The notes below the pieces were generated by a model that saw only the letters and a program-made list of their open reading frames with translations, was not told where the DNA came from and did not search any database. 64,000 nt of DNA from Qipengyuania flava (lineage in GTDB: Bacteria > Pseudomonadota > Alphaproteobacteria > Sphingomonadales > Sphingomonadaceae): contig NZ_CP080410.1 in assembly GCF_019448255.1 (NCBI RefSeq), positions 992,001-1,056,000 on the forward strand, given 5' to 3'. This document shows positions 56,111 through 64,000 of the stretch, in pieces. The position numbers and the translations under genes were made by a program. Numbering within the stretch: position 1 is the stretch's first letter; each line of letters begins with the position of its first letter.

Positions 56111-57522
56111 CAATCCTCCATGCCGAGGCGCTTGCGCGCGGCATCTGCCTGCTCCCTTACTCGAACCGGCGCCGTACCGCCATAGGAGGCGCGTGCGGCG
56201 ACCGAAGCGTCGACCGACAGCGCATCGAACACGCGTTCGTCGATCCGCTCGTCGATAGCCTTGAGGTCCTCGATCGAAAGCCCGTCGAGCGCGGTGCCTT
56301 TCTGGTCGGCCAGCTTCACCGCTGCGCCGGTGATATGATGCGCCTCGCGGAAAGGGATGTCGGCCTGCCGCACCAGCCAGTCGGCTAGGTCGGTCGCGGT
56401 CGCGTGCCCAGCCTCGGCGGCCTTGCGCATCCTGGCCGTCTCGAACCCGCTGTCCGAGACCATGCCCGCCATGGCCGCAAGGCTGAGGTCGAGCAGGCCG
56501 GCGGCTTCGAACACCGGCGGCTTGTCGTCCTGCATGTCCTTCGAATAGGCGAGCGGCAGGCCCTTCATCGTGACCATCAGGCTGGTTGCGCAGCCGATCA
56601 CGCGGCCCGCATGTCCGCGCACCAGTTCGGCGGCATCGGGATTGCGCTTTTGCGGCATGATCGAGCTGCCGGTCGAAAGCGTGTCGGGCAGCTTTACGAA
56701 GCCGAAGGGCTGGCTCGCCCAGATGATGAATTCCTCGGCCAGGCGGCTGAGGTGGAGCGAACACTGGCTTGCCGCCATCAGGTAATCGAGCGCGAAGTCA
56801 CGGTCGGATACGGCATCGAGGCTGTTGCGGGTCGGGCGGGCAAAGCCCAGCGCCCTGGCCGTCATCTCGCGATCGAGATCGAAGCCCGTGCCGGCGAGCG
56901 CAGCCGAACCGAGCGGGCATTCGTCCATCCGCTCCAGCGCATCGGCGAAGCGGCTGCGGTCGCGCATCAGCATCTCGAAATAGGCGAGCAGGTGATGGCC
57001 GAGCGTGACCGGCTGCGCTGTTTGGAGGTGGGTAAAGCCGGGCATGATGCTTTCGGCGTGTTCTTCCGCGCGGGTGACGAGCGCGGCAAGCACCGCCTCG
57101 ATCCCGGCAATGGCGCGCTGGTTGGCGGCGCGCACCCATAGGCGAAAGTCGGTCGCCACCTGGTCGTTGCGGCTGCGAGCGGTGTGCAGGCGACCGGCGA
57201 CAGGACCCACGATCTCGGTCAGCCGCGCCTCGACCGTCATGTGGATGTCTTCCAGGCCCCAGTCTTCGGGCACGCCGTCGCGCTCGTATTCCTCGACAAT
57301 CTGCTGGAGACCGCTGTCGATCGTCGCCGCATCGGCTTCGCTCACGATGCCTTGCTTGGCCAGCATGGCGACATGTGCGCGGCTGCCGGCGATATCCTCG
57401 CGCCACAGCGCCTTGTCGAAGGGGATCGAGGCGTTGATTTCGCGCATGATCGCGCTAGGTCCCTCGGCGAACCTGCCGCCCCACATGCTGTTGGAGCTCT
57501 TCGTGTCCCGCTTCTCGTTCAC
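56110..57522 (-). CDS. argH: Argininosuccinate lyase
   Basis: Last step of arginine synthesis, fumarase/aspartase fold. It has 470 residues from GTG 57522 ([20 protein letters not shown]), or 458 from ATG 57486. The family lengths fit both. Signature regions: [47 protein letters not shown] (catalytic His), and the mobile loop [12 protein letters not shown] with catalytic serine. It leads argH-lipoprotein-lysA-precorrin-2 dehydrogenase. Its 5' end overlaps the divergent TlpA-like gene. Confidence 0.96.
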   Translation of the reverse strand: MNEKRDTKSSNSMWGGRFAEGPSAIMREINASIPFDKALWREDIAGSRAHVAMLAKQGIVSEADAATIDSGLQQIVEEYERDGVPEDWGLEDIHMTVEARLTEIVGPVAGRLHTARSRNDQVATDFRLWVRAANQRAIAGIEAVLAALVTRAEEHAESIMPGFTHLQTAQPVTLGHHLLAYFEMLMRDRSRFADALERMDECPLGSAALAGTGFDLDREMTARALGFARPTRNSLDAVSDRDFALDYLMAASQCSLHLSRLAEEFIIWASQPFGFVKLPDTLSTGSSIMPQKRNPDAAELVRGHAGRVIGCATSLMVTMKGLPLAYSKDMQDDKPPVFEAAGLLDLSLAAMAGMVSDSGFETARMRKAAEAGHATATDLADWLVRQADIPFREAHHITGAAVKLADQKGTALDGLSIEDLKAIDERIDERVFDALSVDASVAARASYGGTAPVRVREQADAARKRLGMED

Positions 57523-58060
57523 GTCTGCACTTGTCCTTGGTCTGGCTGTCGCGGCCTGCGATAGGGGCGCGCCCGAAGCGGCGCAAGAAAGCAGCGCTTC
57601 GCCCGCCTCAATCGGCGAGATCGACAGGGGTGCCGCCGGATCGCCCATCCCGGCGGTCACGGTGGAGGACCCTGCGGGCGAGACCCTGGACCTTCCGGGC
57701 GATCTGGGCGGTCCTGTCCTCCTCAATCTGTGGGCCACTTGGTGCGCGCCCTGCGTGAAGGAAATGCCGCTCCTGGACGAGCTCCAGGGCGATTATCAGG
57801 GCCGCCTGCGGGTCATCACTGTCAGCCAGGACCTTCAGGGTGCGGAGAAAGTCGAGCCGTTCTTCGCGGCCAATTCCTTCGCGTGGCTCGAGCCGTGGAT
57901 GGACCCGGCGAACGAACTCGGCTTCGGGATTGGTGGGGGGATGATGCCGACCACGGTCCTCTTCGGCAGTGATGGGCGCGAAATCTGGCGCGTGCAGGGC
58001 GACTACGACTGGTCTTCGGCAGAGGCGCGCGCGGCCATCGACGCGGCAATCGCGGAATAG
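57503..58060 (+). CDS. TlpA-like thioredoxin lipoprotein
   Basis: A 185-residue membrane-anchored disulfide reductase. The N-terminal signal [18 protein letters not shown] gives a lipobox cysteine at 19, then a linker, then a thioredoxin fold with C81-A-P-C84 in [19 protein letters not shown] and cis-Pro MMPTTVLFG. Such proteins reduce periplasmic cysteines, for example of apocytochrome c or copper sites, which would match ccmAB in the genome. GTG 57503 has GGAG 6 nt upstream. ATG 57485 is the alternative and would overlap the argH ATG in the tetramer CATG. The 3' end overlaps the FAD monooxygenase by 58 bp. Confidence 0.85.
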   Translation: MSRFSFTSALVLGLAVAACDRGAPEAAQESSASPASIGEIDRGAAGSPIPAVTVEDPAGETLDLPGDLGGPVLLNLWATWCAPCVKEMPLLDELQGDYQGRLRVITVSQDLQGAEKVEPFFAANSFAWLEPWMDPANELGFGIGGGMMPTTVLFGSDGREIWRVQGDYDWSSAEARAAIDAAIAE

Positions 58061-59310
58061 TCTGGCATCTCCAGCCCCAGCATGGGCAGCGGAAAGCCGA
58101 AGAGCCCGCTCATCAGCTGCGCCTGGAGGTGGGCGATGGGCGCGAAGCGGGACAGGGGCGCGACGATCCGGTCGCGCAGCGCAGGCCAGATGGTCGCATC
58201 GGACTGAAACAGCGGCGTGAAGGCGGCGGTCACTGCCTGGTAGAGATCGACATGGTCGCGCCGCCAGCTGGCCGAAAGGCGCAGGCCTTCGCGCAGAACA
58301 CGCCCTTCGCGTAGGCCCGCGGCAAGCCCCCAGGCGTCGAGCAGGGCCATGTTTGCCCCCTGACCCAGCTGCGGGCTTGCCGAGTGCCAGGCATCGCCGA
58401 TCCGCACCAGGCGCTCGCGATAGGGCCGGTGGGCGCTGCGGTGGGCGTAGCGGGCAAAGGTCAGGTCCTCATGGGCGGTGATCCGATCGAGCAGGAAGTC
58501 GACCTCGGGCCACAGCGCGCGCACTTCGTCCTTCCACTGACCGAGCGGCGTGGATTGCCAGCGCTCGAAAGCATCGCGGCGTAGCGACCAGAAGAAGGCG
58601 ACTTCCTGAGGCTCTGAGGGCCCTCGCGATCCGATCGGCAGCACCCCGACCATCTGCGAGGCGCGGCGGTAGCGCTGCTCGAGCAAGTTCGGAGCATGCG
58701 GGTCGTCTGCCGTGACGGTAAGGGTCGCCCACAGCGCGCCAAAGGGCAGCAGACCCTGGCGTTCGCCGAATTCGATGCGCGAGGCCCAGCCGCTTGCATC
58801 GACGACGAGGTCGAAGCCGTCCGAACACTGCCCGTCTGCGAACACCAGGCGGCGTTTGGTGCCATCCAGGCGTGTGTCCTCGACCGTGTGTCCGGTGCGC
58901 GCGTCAAGTCCGGCGCCAAGCACCTCTTCGTAGAGCACGCTGAACAGGCTCGCCCGGTGGATACCGATGCCAAAGGCCTCGCCGGACCCCAGTTTGGAAT
59001 AGGGCGCATCGAGCGCGGTGCGTCCGGTTTCGGTAAGTCCGCGCAGCGCGTCGATCCGCGCGCCGCGCTTGGCGATAGGACCAGCGAGCCCCATGGCATC
59101 GAGCACCGCCATTCCGGACGGCTGCAGCATGAGGCCCGAGCCCAGCGGCTTGGGCGTCTCGAAGCGCTCGAACAGCGTGACCGCGTGCCCGTCCTTGTGC
59201 AGCAAGAGGGCTGCGGCAAGGCCAGCCGGCCCGCAGCCGATAATCGCAATGTCGTAGGCCTGGCGGATACCCCGTCCCCTGCGTTCCCCGAGACGGCCCC
59301 GCCATAGCAA
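58003..59310 (-). CDS. FAD-dependent monooxygenase / hydroxylase
   Basis: Class A flavoprotein monooxygenase of up to 435 residues. The N-terminal FAD motif G-C-G-P-A-G lies in YDIAIIGCGPAGLAAALLLHKDGHAVTLFER. The second FAD motif is RIGDAWHSASPQLGQGANMALLDAWGL near 300. Similar to PHBH-like and UbiH-type enzymes acting on aromatics; the substrate is unknown. The start is uncertain: TTG 59310 is the nearest candidate and its upstream sequence is unremarkable. The last 58 bp of coding are antisense to the TlpA-like gene end. Confidence 0.8.
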   Translation of the reverse strand: MLWRGRLGERRGRGIRQAYDIAIIGCGPAGLAAALLLHKDGHAVTLFERFETPKPLGSGLMLQPSGMAVLDAMGLAGPIAKRGARIDALRGLTETGRTALDAPYSKLGSGEAFGIGIHRASLFSVLYEEVLGAGLDARTGHTVEDTRLDGTKRRLVFADGQCSDGFDLVVDASGWASRIEFGERQGLLPFGALWATLTVTADDPHAPNLLEQRYRRASQMVGVLPIGSRGPSEPQEVAFFWSLRRDAFERWQSTPLGQWKDEVRALWPEVDFLLDRITAHEDLTFARYAHRSAHRPYRERLVRIGDAWHSASPQLGQGANMALLDAWGLAAGLREGRVLREGLRLSASWRRDHVDLYQAVTAAFTPLFQSDATIWPALRDRIVAPLSRFAPIAHLQAQLMSGLFGFPLPMLGLEMPDYSAIAASMAARASAEDQS

Positions 59311-59468
59311 GTTCCTTCTGCCGCGGAAGAGGGTGCGCGCGGGGAAATTGCTATCCGGCCTTGTTGTCTTGCATTTGTCTGTGGTCGCAAAGGCGGGCGA
59401 AGTATAAAGCACTTGCAATGCTTCCGGGATTTGCCGGATTCGGAATAAAAGTGGTCGTCTTTCCCGCC

Positions 59469-60476
59469 ATGGTTCTCAAGAAGTCGTCTCTCGTCCTGAT
59501 CCTAGCGGCTCTCGCGGCCTGTTCCGGGCAGGGCGATCCCGATAGCCCGGATGTTGCGGTCGCAGCAGCGGGCGCGCCCTCGTGCCTTGCCGAGCCGCCG
59601 GCTCCCGTGCGTCTGCCGGGCGGGACCTTCACCATGGGCTCCGACAACGCCTATGCCGAGGAAGGGCCGGAACGCAGCGCAACCGTCGGTGCCTTCTGGA
59701 TCGATCCGGTCGAGGTCACCAACCGCAGCTTTGCCCAATTCGTCGAGGCGACCGGCTATGTCACCGTAGCCGAACGCCCGGTCGATCCGGCGATCTTCGG
59801 CGCGCCGGTCGAGACCATTCCTGCCGATATGCTCAAGCCAGGATCGGCGGTTTTCACTCCGCCCGATGGCCCCCCGAGGGGCGAGGCCGACTGGTGGAGT
59901 TACGTGCCCGGTGCCTCGTGGAAGGCGCCGTTCGGGCCGGGCGGCGGCGAAGCGGAACCCGCGCAGCCTATCGTCCACCTCGCCCTTGCGGATATGCTCG
60001 CCTATGCCGAATGGAAGGGCGGGCGTCTGCCGACCGAGGCGGAATGGGAATACGCAGCCCGCGCCGGCAGCCCGAGCGGGCTCGAACAGCCCGGGCCGAC
60101 CAAGGCGAACAGCTGGCAGGGCGTGTTTCCCATGGCGAACCTTGAAGAAGACGGCTTTGCCGGGCTTGCGCCAGTTGGCTGCTTCGAGGCCAACGCTTTC
60201 GGCCTCTACGACATGGTCGGCAACGCGTGGGAAATGACCGCGGACCCCTACGCCCCGGGCGGTGAACGGCTGCCGAGCGTGAGTTCGGTATCGGCGGGCG
60301 GCAATGCGCTTCCCGCAGCGGCGGTGATCAAGGGCGGATCCTATCTGTGCGCGCCCAACTATTGCATGCGCTACCGCGCCGCTGCGAGGCAGGGGCAGGA
60401 TGCAGGGATGGGGGCCAGCAATGTGGGGTTCCGCCTCGTCTACGACAGCGATCCGGCGGCTTCGGCAGCGAAATAA
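59469..60476 (+). CDS. Formylglycine-generating enzyme (lipoprotein form)
   Basis: A 335-residue FGE/SUMF1 family protein that would oxidise the cysteine of sulfatase C-x-P-x-R motifs to formylglycine. A lipoprotein signal MVLKKSSLVLILAALAAC is followed by the FGE domain: PGGTFTMGSDN, WIDPVEVTNRSFAQFVEATGY, RLPTEAEWEYAARAG, GLYDMVGNAWEM. The catalytic pair Cys294/Cys299 (SYLCAPNYCMRYR) and GASNVGFRL are intact. Many FGE-domain proteins lack these cysteines; this one keeps them. Its periplasmic/outer-membrane placement and the absence of a neighbouring sulfatase are notable. The stop codon abuts the tRNA-Val CCA. Confidence 0.9.
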   Translation: MVLKKSSLVLILAALAACSGQGDPDSPDVAVAAAGAPSCLAEPPAPVRLPGGTFTMGSDNAYAEEGPERSATVGAFWIDPVEVTNRSFAQFVEATGYVTVAERPVDPAIFGAPVETIPADMLKPGSAVFTPPDGPPRGEADWWSYVPGASWKAPFGPGGGEAEPAQPIVHLALADMLAYAEWKGGRLPTEAEWEYAARAGSPSGLEQPGPTKANSWQGVFPMANLEEDGFAGLAPVGCFEANAFGLYDMVGNAWEMTADPYAPGGERLPSVSSVSAGGNALPAAAVIKGGSYLCAPNYCMRYRAAARQGQDAGMGASNVGFRLVYDSDPAASAAK

Positions 60477-60552
60477 TGGTGGGCGCTGACGGGCTCGAAC
60501 CGCCGACCCTCTCGGTGTAAACGAGATGCTCTACCAACTGAGCTAAGCGCCC
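60477..60552 (-). tRNA. tRNA-Val (anticodon UAC)
   Basis: 76-nt cloverleaf with encoded CCA. The acceptor arm GGGCGCT/AGCGCCC is fully paired. The D arm has TAGCTCAGTTGGTAGAGCA, and the anticodon stem TCTCG/CGAGA carries the loop TTTACAC. The T arm has GGTTCGAGCC. The 3' end is directly adjacent, tail to tail, with the stop codon of the formylglycine-generating enzyme gene. Confidence 0.96.
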
Positions 60553-60573
60553 GCTTCCGTTGCGGGAGTGCTG

Positions 60574-60601
60574 CACATAGCGTCCAAATCTTCAAAATCA
60601 A
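60574..60601 (-). promoter_or_regulatory. Candidate tRNA-Val promoter
   Basis: On the minus strand, TTGATT (60601-60596), 16-nt spacer, TATGTG (60579-60574), 21 bp before the mature 5' end. A moderate match in an AT-richer spot. Confidence 0.35.
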
Positions 60602-60638
60602 TTGCCGAGATCGCGTGCGGGGGTCTAGGCGGCGGCGC

Positions 60639-61616
60639 ATGACCACCAGGCTCACCGTTCTCGCCACCGGAGGCACGATTGCCGGCATCGCCGGATCGGC
60701 CATCGCGCATGATTACCGCTCGGGCGAGATCGGGATCGAGGACTATCTGGAACGAGTCGGGGGGCTTGGCCTCGAGGCTGAGCTTTCGGGAACGCAGATC
60801 GCCAATATCGATTCGGCCGATATCGGCCCCTCCGTCTGGCAGCCGCTGCACGATGCGGCGATGGCCACGCTCGGCGATCAGGGCTGCCACGGCGTGATTG
60901 TCACCCACGGGACCGATACGCTGGAAGAGACCGCCTTCCTGCTCGATCAGACGCTTCCGGCGACCAAGCCCGTTGTCGTTGTCGGCGCCATGCGACCGGC
61001 CGATGCGGTCGGCTATGACGGGCTGCGAAACTTTGCGAACGCGGTGCGTGTCGCCAGCGATCCGGACGCCGCCGGGCGCGGCGTGCTGGTGGTGATGGGC
61101 GACCGGGTGTTCGCCGCGCGCGATGTCTACAAGGTGCGGACACGCGGGACGGAAGCTTTCCGCGGTTTTCCGCGCGAATCGGTCGGCCTCGTAACTCCTG
61201 CATCGCTCGAGTGGTTCGGCGCGCCCTGGCGCAGCGCACCCGAGGCGGCGTTCGGCTTGCCCGAGGCGCTGCCCGAGGTGGTGATCGTCTACGCCTTTGC
61301 CGGTCTCGACGCAGCCGGGGTCGAACGCCAGATCGGCGAGGCGACCCGCGGGGTCGTGATTGCCGGGGTGGGCGAGGGGAACATGCCCGAAAGCGCGCGG
61401 CAGGCACTGGTCGTCCTGGCGCAGCGCGGCATCCCGGTGGTGCGCGCAAGCCGCGCCGACGAAGGGCTGGTCAACCGCGAGCCGGAGGACGAGGAAAACC
61501 GCTTCGTCGCGGCGCGTGCGCTCAACCCGCAGAAGGCGCGCATCCTGCTGCAATTGCTGCTGGCCGGCGGCGAGAATGATCCCGCCGCCATCCAGCGCGC
61601 CTTCGACGGCCGTTAG
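60639..61616 (+). CDS. L-asparaginase (type I/II fold)
   Basis: Hydrolyses asparagine to aspartate and ammonia. A 325-residue protein without a signal peptide, hence cytoplasmic. The two active-site threonines are in LATGGTIAGIAGS and VTHGTDTLEETA, with the catalytic Lys in GAMRPADAVGYDGLRN (position varies) and the Asp at 93. The C-terminal GVGEGNMP and RASRADEGLVN are typical of the bacterial family. ATG 60639 chosen over an upstream start. Confidence 0.92.
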   Translation: MTTRLTVLATGGTIAGIAGSAIAHDYRSGEIGIEDYLERVGGLGLEAELSGTQIANIDSADIGPSVWQPLHDAAMATLGDQGCHGVIVTHGTDTLEETAFLLDQTLPATKPVVVVGAMRPADAVGYDGLRNFANAVRVASDPDAAGRGVLVVMGDRVFAARDVYKVRTRGTEAFRGFPRESVGLVTPASLEWFGAPWRSAPEAAFGLPEALPEVVIVYAFAGLDAAGVERQIGEATRGVVIAGVGEGNMPESARQALVVLAQRGIPVVRASRADEGLVNREPEDEENRFVAARALNPQKARILLQLLLAGGENDPAAIQRAFDGR

Positions 61617-61619
61617 GGC

Positions 61620-62732
61620 TTAGCCGTTGGGCAGGACGAGGTACTTCTCGCCCGTCTTCATCTGGCGATAGTCGAGGATCGCTTCCTTGGTCAGCATGCC
61701 TTCAAGGTCGACCTTGGTCTTGTAGTGGCTGGCGAAGGTGGTGGTGAGGTTGTCGAGCACGCGCTTGCGCATCCGCATCACCGTTTCCATGCCGGCCGTC
61801 TGCAGGAACGGCGTCAGCAGCCAGCCCGAAAGCGTCCAGCCAAAGCCGTAGGACGGGGTCAGCGTGGTCGGGGTGAAGTCGAGGCGGCCGTAGATGAACA
61901 TGCGCTTCGCCTGGTTCGAACCGTAGCGCGAATATTCGGTCATCTTGGCAACCGCGACCTGTTCCATGGCCTTGAAGCAGGTATCAACCATCTGGCCGCC
62001 ACCAATCGGATCGAAGCCGTAGAAGGCGTCGGTTTCGTCGATCGTCGCCTTCAGGTTGGCGAAGAAATCGGCATCCGAGGAGTTGACTACATGCTGGGCA
62101 CCGAGGCCCTTCAGGAGTTCGACCTGATCGTCCTTGCGCACGATGTTCACGAGCGCGAGATCGTCTTCCTGACAGATCTTCACCAGCATCTGGCCCAGGT
62201 TCGATGCGCCGACCGTGTGCAGGATGGCCTTCTGGCCGTCCATCTTGGCGTTCTCGGCAAAACCCAGTGCGGTCATCGGGTTCACGAAGCTCGACGCGCC
62301 GGCTTCGGCGCTGTGATCGCCCAGCGGCAGGCACATGGCAGCATCGGCGATGGCGTATTCGGAGTAGGCGTTGCCGGGCACGCAGGCGACGCGCTGGCCC
62401 ATCAGCGCCTTGGCCATGTCGCTGTCACCGGTGGCGACGACGGTGCCGGCGCCTTCGTTGCCGGCGGGCAGGCGCTGGCCGTGGCGGGCTTTTTGGCCCG
62501 AATTGAACGGTTCAGGCATCTTGGCGACGACCTTGCCCGGCGAATATTCCGCGTTCTCGAAGTCGGCAGCGCCGGTCAGGATCGCAAGGTCCGAGGGATT
62601 GATCGGTGCGGCTTCCATCTTGACCAGGACCTGGTTGCCCGTGGGATCGGGAAACTCGCTGTTCGCAATTTCAACGGTGAGGGTGCCGTCGCTTTCGAGG
62701 GTGGTGAAAAGCTGCTTGCCGGTGGTCGCCAT
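61620..62732 (-). CDS. Zinc-type alcohol dehydrogenase-like (MDR) oxidoreductase
   Basis: A 370-residue medium-chain dehydrogenase/reductase. The GroES-like N-terminal domain has VKMEAAPINPSDLAIL and GNEGAGTVVATG. The cofactor domain follows from about 160 (GQKAILHTVGASNLGQMLVKIC, where the Rossmann glycine run is replaced by H-T-V-G-A-S). Zinc-binding cysteines are absent, so it is a quinone-oxidoreductase or enoyl-reductase-like subgroup. MKTGEKYLVLPNG ends the protein. ATG 62732 has GGAGAG 5 nt upstream. It converges with the asparaginase gene, their stops 3 bp apart. Confidence 0.88.
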   Translation of the reverse strand: MATTGKQLFTTLESDGTLTVEIANSEFPDPTGNQVLVKMEAAPINPSDLAILTGAADFENAEYSPGKVVAKMPEPFNSGQKARHGQRLPAGNEGAGTVVATGDSDMAKALMGQRVACVPGNAYSEYAIADAAMCLPLGDHSAEAGASSFVNPMTALGFAENAKMDGQKAILHTVGASNLGQMLVKICQEDDLALVNIVRKDDQVELLKGLGAQHVVNSSDADFFANLKATIDETDAFYGFDPIGGGQMVDTCFKAMEQVAVAKMTEYSRYGSNQAKRMFIYGRLDFTPTTLTPSYGFGWTLSGWLLTPFLQTAGMETVMRMRKRVLDNLTTTFASHYKTKVDLEGMLTKEAILDYRQMKTGEKYLVLPNG

Positions 62733-62859
62733 GATCTCTCTCCAGAAGTGATATCTGCAAGCGAGGTGCTAAGGATGCGGCACGCCATTCACAAGAGGGT
62801 GGCGACGCTTTTTTTGAATATGCAGTATTGTAAAGCTTTAAGCTGACCGCGGCACGGCG
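62733..62859 (-). promoter_or_regulatory. AT-rich spacer ahead of the MDR gene
   Basis: 127 bp between truA and the oxidoreductase gene. A stretch of about 40 bp around 62809-62845 is unusually AT-rich and holds the 10-bp palindrome TAAAGCTTTA (62831-62840) and a run of seven T. It probably contains the promoter and an operator. No exact -35/-10 could be fixed. Confidence 0.35.
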
Positions 62860-63606
62860 CTAGTCGGTGGGGTATTCGGCGCGCACGAAATAGAGCCCGT
62901 GGGGCGGGGCGTTGAGGCCGAGCGCCTGCCGGTCCTTCGCCTCCAGCGCCTCGGCCACCTGCTCCACCCGCCAGCGGCCCATGCCGACGAGCGCGAGGCA
63001 GCCGACCATGCTGCGGACCTGGTGGTGCAGGAAGCTGCGGGCCTCTGCGTGGATACGTACCTCGTCGCCCTCGCGTTCGACATCGAGACGGTCGAGGGTC
63101 TTCACCGGACTGTCCGACTGGCAATGGACCGAGCGGAAGGTGGTGAAATCATGCAGGCCGACCAGCGCCTGTGCGGCGGCGTGCATGGCTTCGTGGTCGA
63201 GCTCCTGCGGGACCAGCCACAGCCGGTTCTTGTCCAGCGTCAGCGGCGCGCGGCGGTTGGCGATGCGATAGACATAGGCGCGGCCCGTGCAGGAAAAGCG
63301 CGCATGCCAGTCATCCGGCACCACCTCGCAATGCGTCACCGCAATCGGGTCGGGGCGGAGGTGGGCGTTCAACGCCTCCATCAGGCGGAAGGGCTTGATA
63401 TCCTTATCGATATCGAAATGGCTGCGCATGGCGAGCGCGTGGACGCCGGTGTCGGTCCGCCCCGAGCTGTGCAGGCGCACTTCCTCGCCCAGCACGCGGA
63501 AGGCTGCCTCTTCCACCGCCTGCTGTACGCTCGGCCCGTCCTTCTGACGCTGGAGGCCGAAGAAGGGGGTGCCGTCGAATTCGAGGGTGAGCGCGAAGCG
63601 GGTCAC
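62860..63606 (-). CDS. truA: tRNA pseudouridine(38-40) synthase
   Basis: Isomerises uridines 38-40 in the anticodon stem. A 248-residue protein from GTG 63606. The opening block is [18 protein letters not shown], the catalytic Asp52 lies in [13 protein letters not shown], and [17 protein letters not shown] and [20 protein letters not shown] are diagnostic. The start overlaps the stop of the upstream membrane-protein gene by 4 bp (GTGA). Confidence 0.97.
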   Translation of the reverse strand: MTRFALTLEFDGTPFFGLQRQKDGPSVQQAVEEAAFRVLGEEVRLHSSGRTDTGVHALAMRSHFDIDKDIKPFRLMEALNAHLRPDPIAVTHCEVVPDDWHARFSCTGRAYVYRIANRRAPLTLDKNRLWLVPQELDHEAMHAAAQALVGLHDFTTFRSVHCQSDSPVKTLDRLDVEREGDEVRIHAEARSFLHHQVRSMVGCLALVGMGRWRVEQVAEALEAKDRQALGLNAPPHGLYFVRAEYPTD

Positions 63607-64000
63607 GATTGCCGGTGCTTTAGGAGCAAGAGCGTCACAATCTGCGGCACGAGTAGGAGTAATCCTAGCAGGTTCAACGGAGCAGGGTTTGACGTACTAT
63701 CGCTGCACGGAAGGAACGCGCACCAGACTGCAGGCGCCATCGTCACGATGAAGATGGGCACAGCGAGCCATAACGCCATCAGAGTGGCCCACCCAGTGAT
63801 GCGCTTGGAAAAGAAGACGGAAATAGCGGCAACCCCTGACGCAAGGATCGCCGCAGAAGCGGACCAGATTACTAGTTTCCCGAACCAATACATCTCTTCG
63901 CCCTGATGTAGCATTCCGAGTGCATTTCCGAGCAATATGGCGCCCGCGGACAGCACTGCTACGGTTAGGATTGTCGAGAGGCGAGCACTTCGGATCTTCA
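63603..64000 (-). CDS. Membrane protein of unknown function (start just outside window)
   Basis: At least 132 codons. The frame continues to the right edge as [19 protein letters not shown], and the last two bases of the window (TG on the minus strand) would complete an ATG or GTG if base 64001 supplies A or G. The start therefore probably falls there. An internal GTG at 63956 is a poorer choice. Four hydrophobic segments are visible: N-terminal ([17 protein letters not shown]), [43 protein letters not shown] and [19 protein letters not shown]. Base composition is lower in GC than truA downstream. It overlaps truA by 4 bp. Confidence 0.7.
   Translation of the reverse strand, partial: KIRSARLSTILTVAVLSAGAILLGNALGMLHQGEEMYWFGKLVIWSASAAILASGVAAISVFFSKRITGWATLMALWLAVPIFIVTMAPAVWCAFLPCSDSTSNPAPLNLLGLLLLVPQIVTLLLLKHRQS

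Overview
The window is a 64-kb chromosomal piece of a GC-rich alphaproteobacterium. Gene content and order point to Sphingomonadales, most likely the Erythrobacter/Qipengyuania group (Erythrobacteraceae). The evidence is a complete division and cell-wall cluster in alphaproteobacterial order, a serC-serA-hisZ block, a type-2 ArgC, a Sat-CysC fusion, the PII/glutamine synthetase pair, YbjN and BAX-inhibitor-like proteins, and several small sphingomonad-type lipoproteins. No phage, IS element, plasmid module or CRISPR array is visible. Essentially everything is housekeeping DNA, very tightly packed, with many 1-11 bp gene overlaps. Family assignments are from reading motifs; no database search was run.

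Layout. 1-4.6 kb (minus): nitrogen assimilation (glnB-glnA with a candidate sigma-54 promoter), argC, an SH3-like protein and an M17 aminopeptidase. 4.6-6.8 kb (plus): a DUF3298-type lipoprotein, methionine aminopeptidase and a small membrane protein. 6.8-11.6 kb: ATP sulfurylase/APS kinase fusion, haem exporter ccmAB, pterin dehydratase, an SDR and an AlkA-type glycosylase. 11.7-14.4 kb (plus): [2Fe-2S] ferredoxin, a long palindromic element, cysteine synthase, a one-TM protein and a GldG-like lipoprotein.

14.76-33.7 kb (plus) is the core of the window: mraZ-rsmH-ftsL-ftsI-murE-murF-mraY-murD-ftsW-murG-murC-murB-ddl-ftsQ-ftsA-ftsZ. It supplies the whole cytoplasmic UDP-MurNAc-pentapeptide branch from MurB onward, lipid I/II synthesis, and the FtsQ/L/I/W/A/Z divisome. 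Nearly every junction is a stop/start overlap. MraZ-box-like repeats lie in front of mraZ, and three GANTC sites lie in front of ftsZ. A TPR/proline-rich/SPOR protein follows ftsZ.

35.5-43.1 kb: YbjN, a BAX-inhibitor-1 membrane protein, a proline-tract lipoprotein, tRNA-Ala(CGC), an RNase H-fold-like protein overlapping rarA, a PadR regulator with two paralogous membrane proteins, and a GT4 glycosyltransferase. 43.3-51.2 kb: serine synthesis (serC, serA), hisZ and purA. Between hisZ and purA sits a three-gene minus-strand group (aldo/keto reductase, trhO, GST).

51.2-64 kb: an L,D-transpeptidase, an ECF sigma factor with a DUF6768-like partner and a divergent receiver-like/MarR regulator, then argH - small lipoprotein - lysA - precorrin-2 dehydrogenase (minus), a TlpA-like thioredoxin, an FAD monooxygenase, a lipoprotein formylglycine-generating enzyme with both catalytic cysteines, tRNA-Val(UAC), asparaginase, an MDR oxidoreductase, truA and a membrane protein whose start codon falls one base beyond the window.

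No clear new multi-gene system stands out. The observations most worth a second look are the atypical patch inside murD, the altered nucleotide-binding motifs of FtsA, the palindromic element at 12.1 kb, the PadR operator/membrane-protein unit, the orphan formylglycine-generating enzyme and the nuclease-like gene coupled to rarA.
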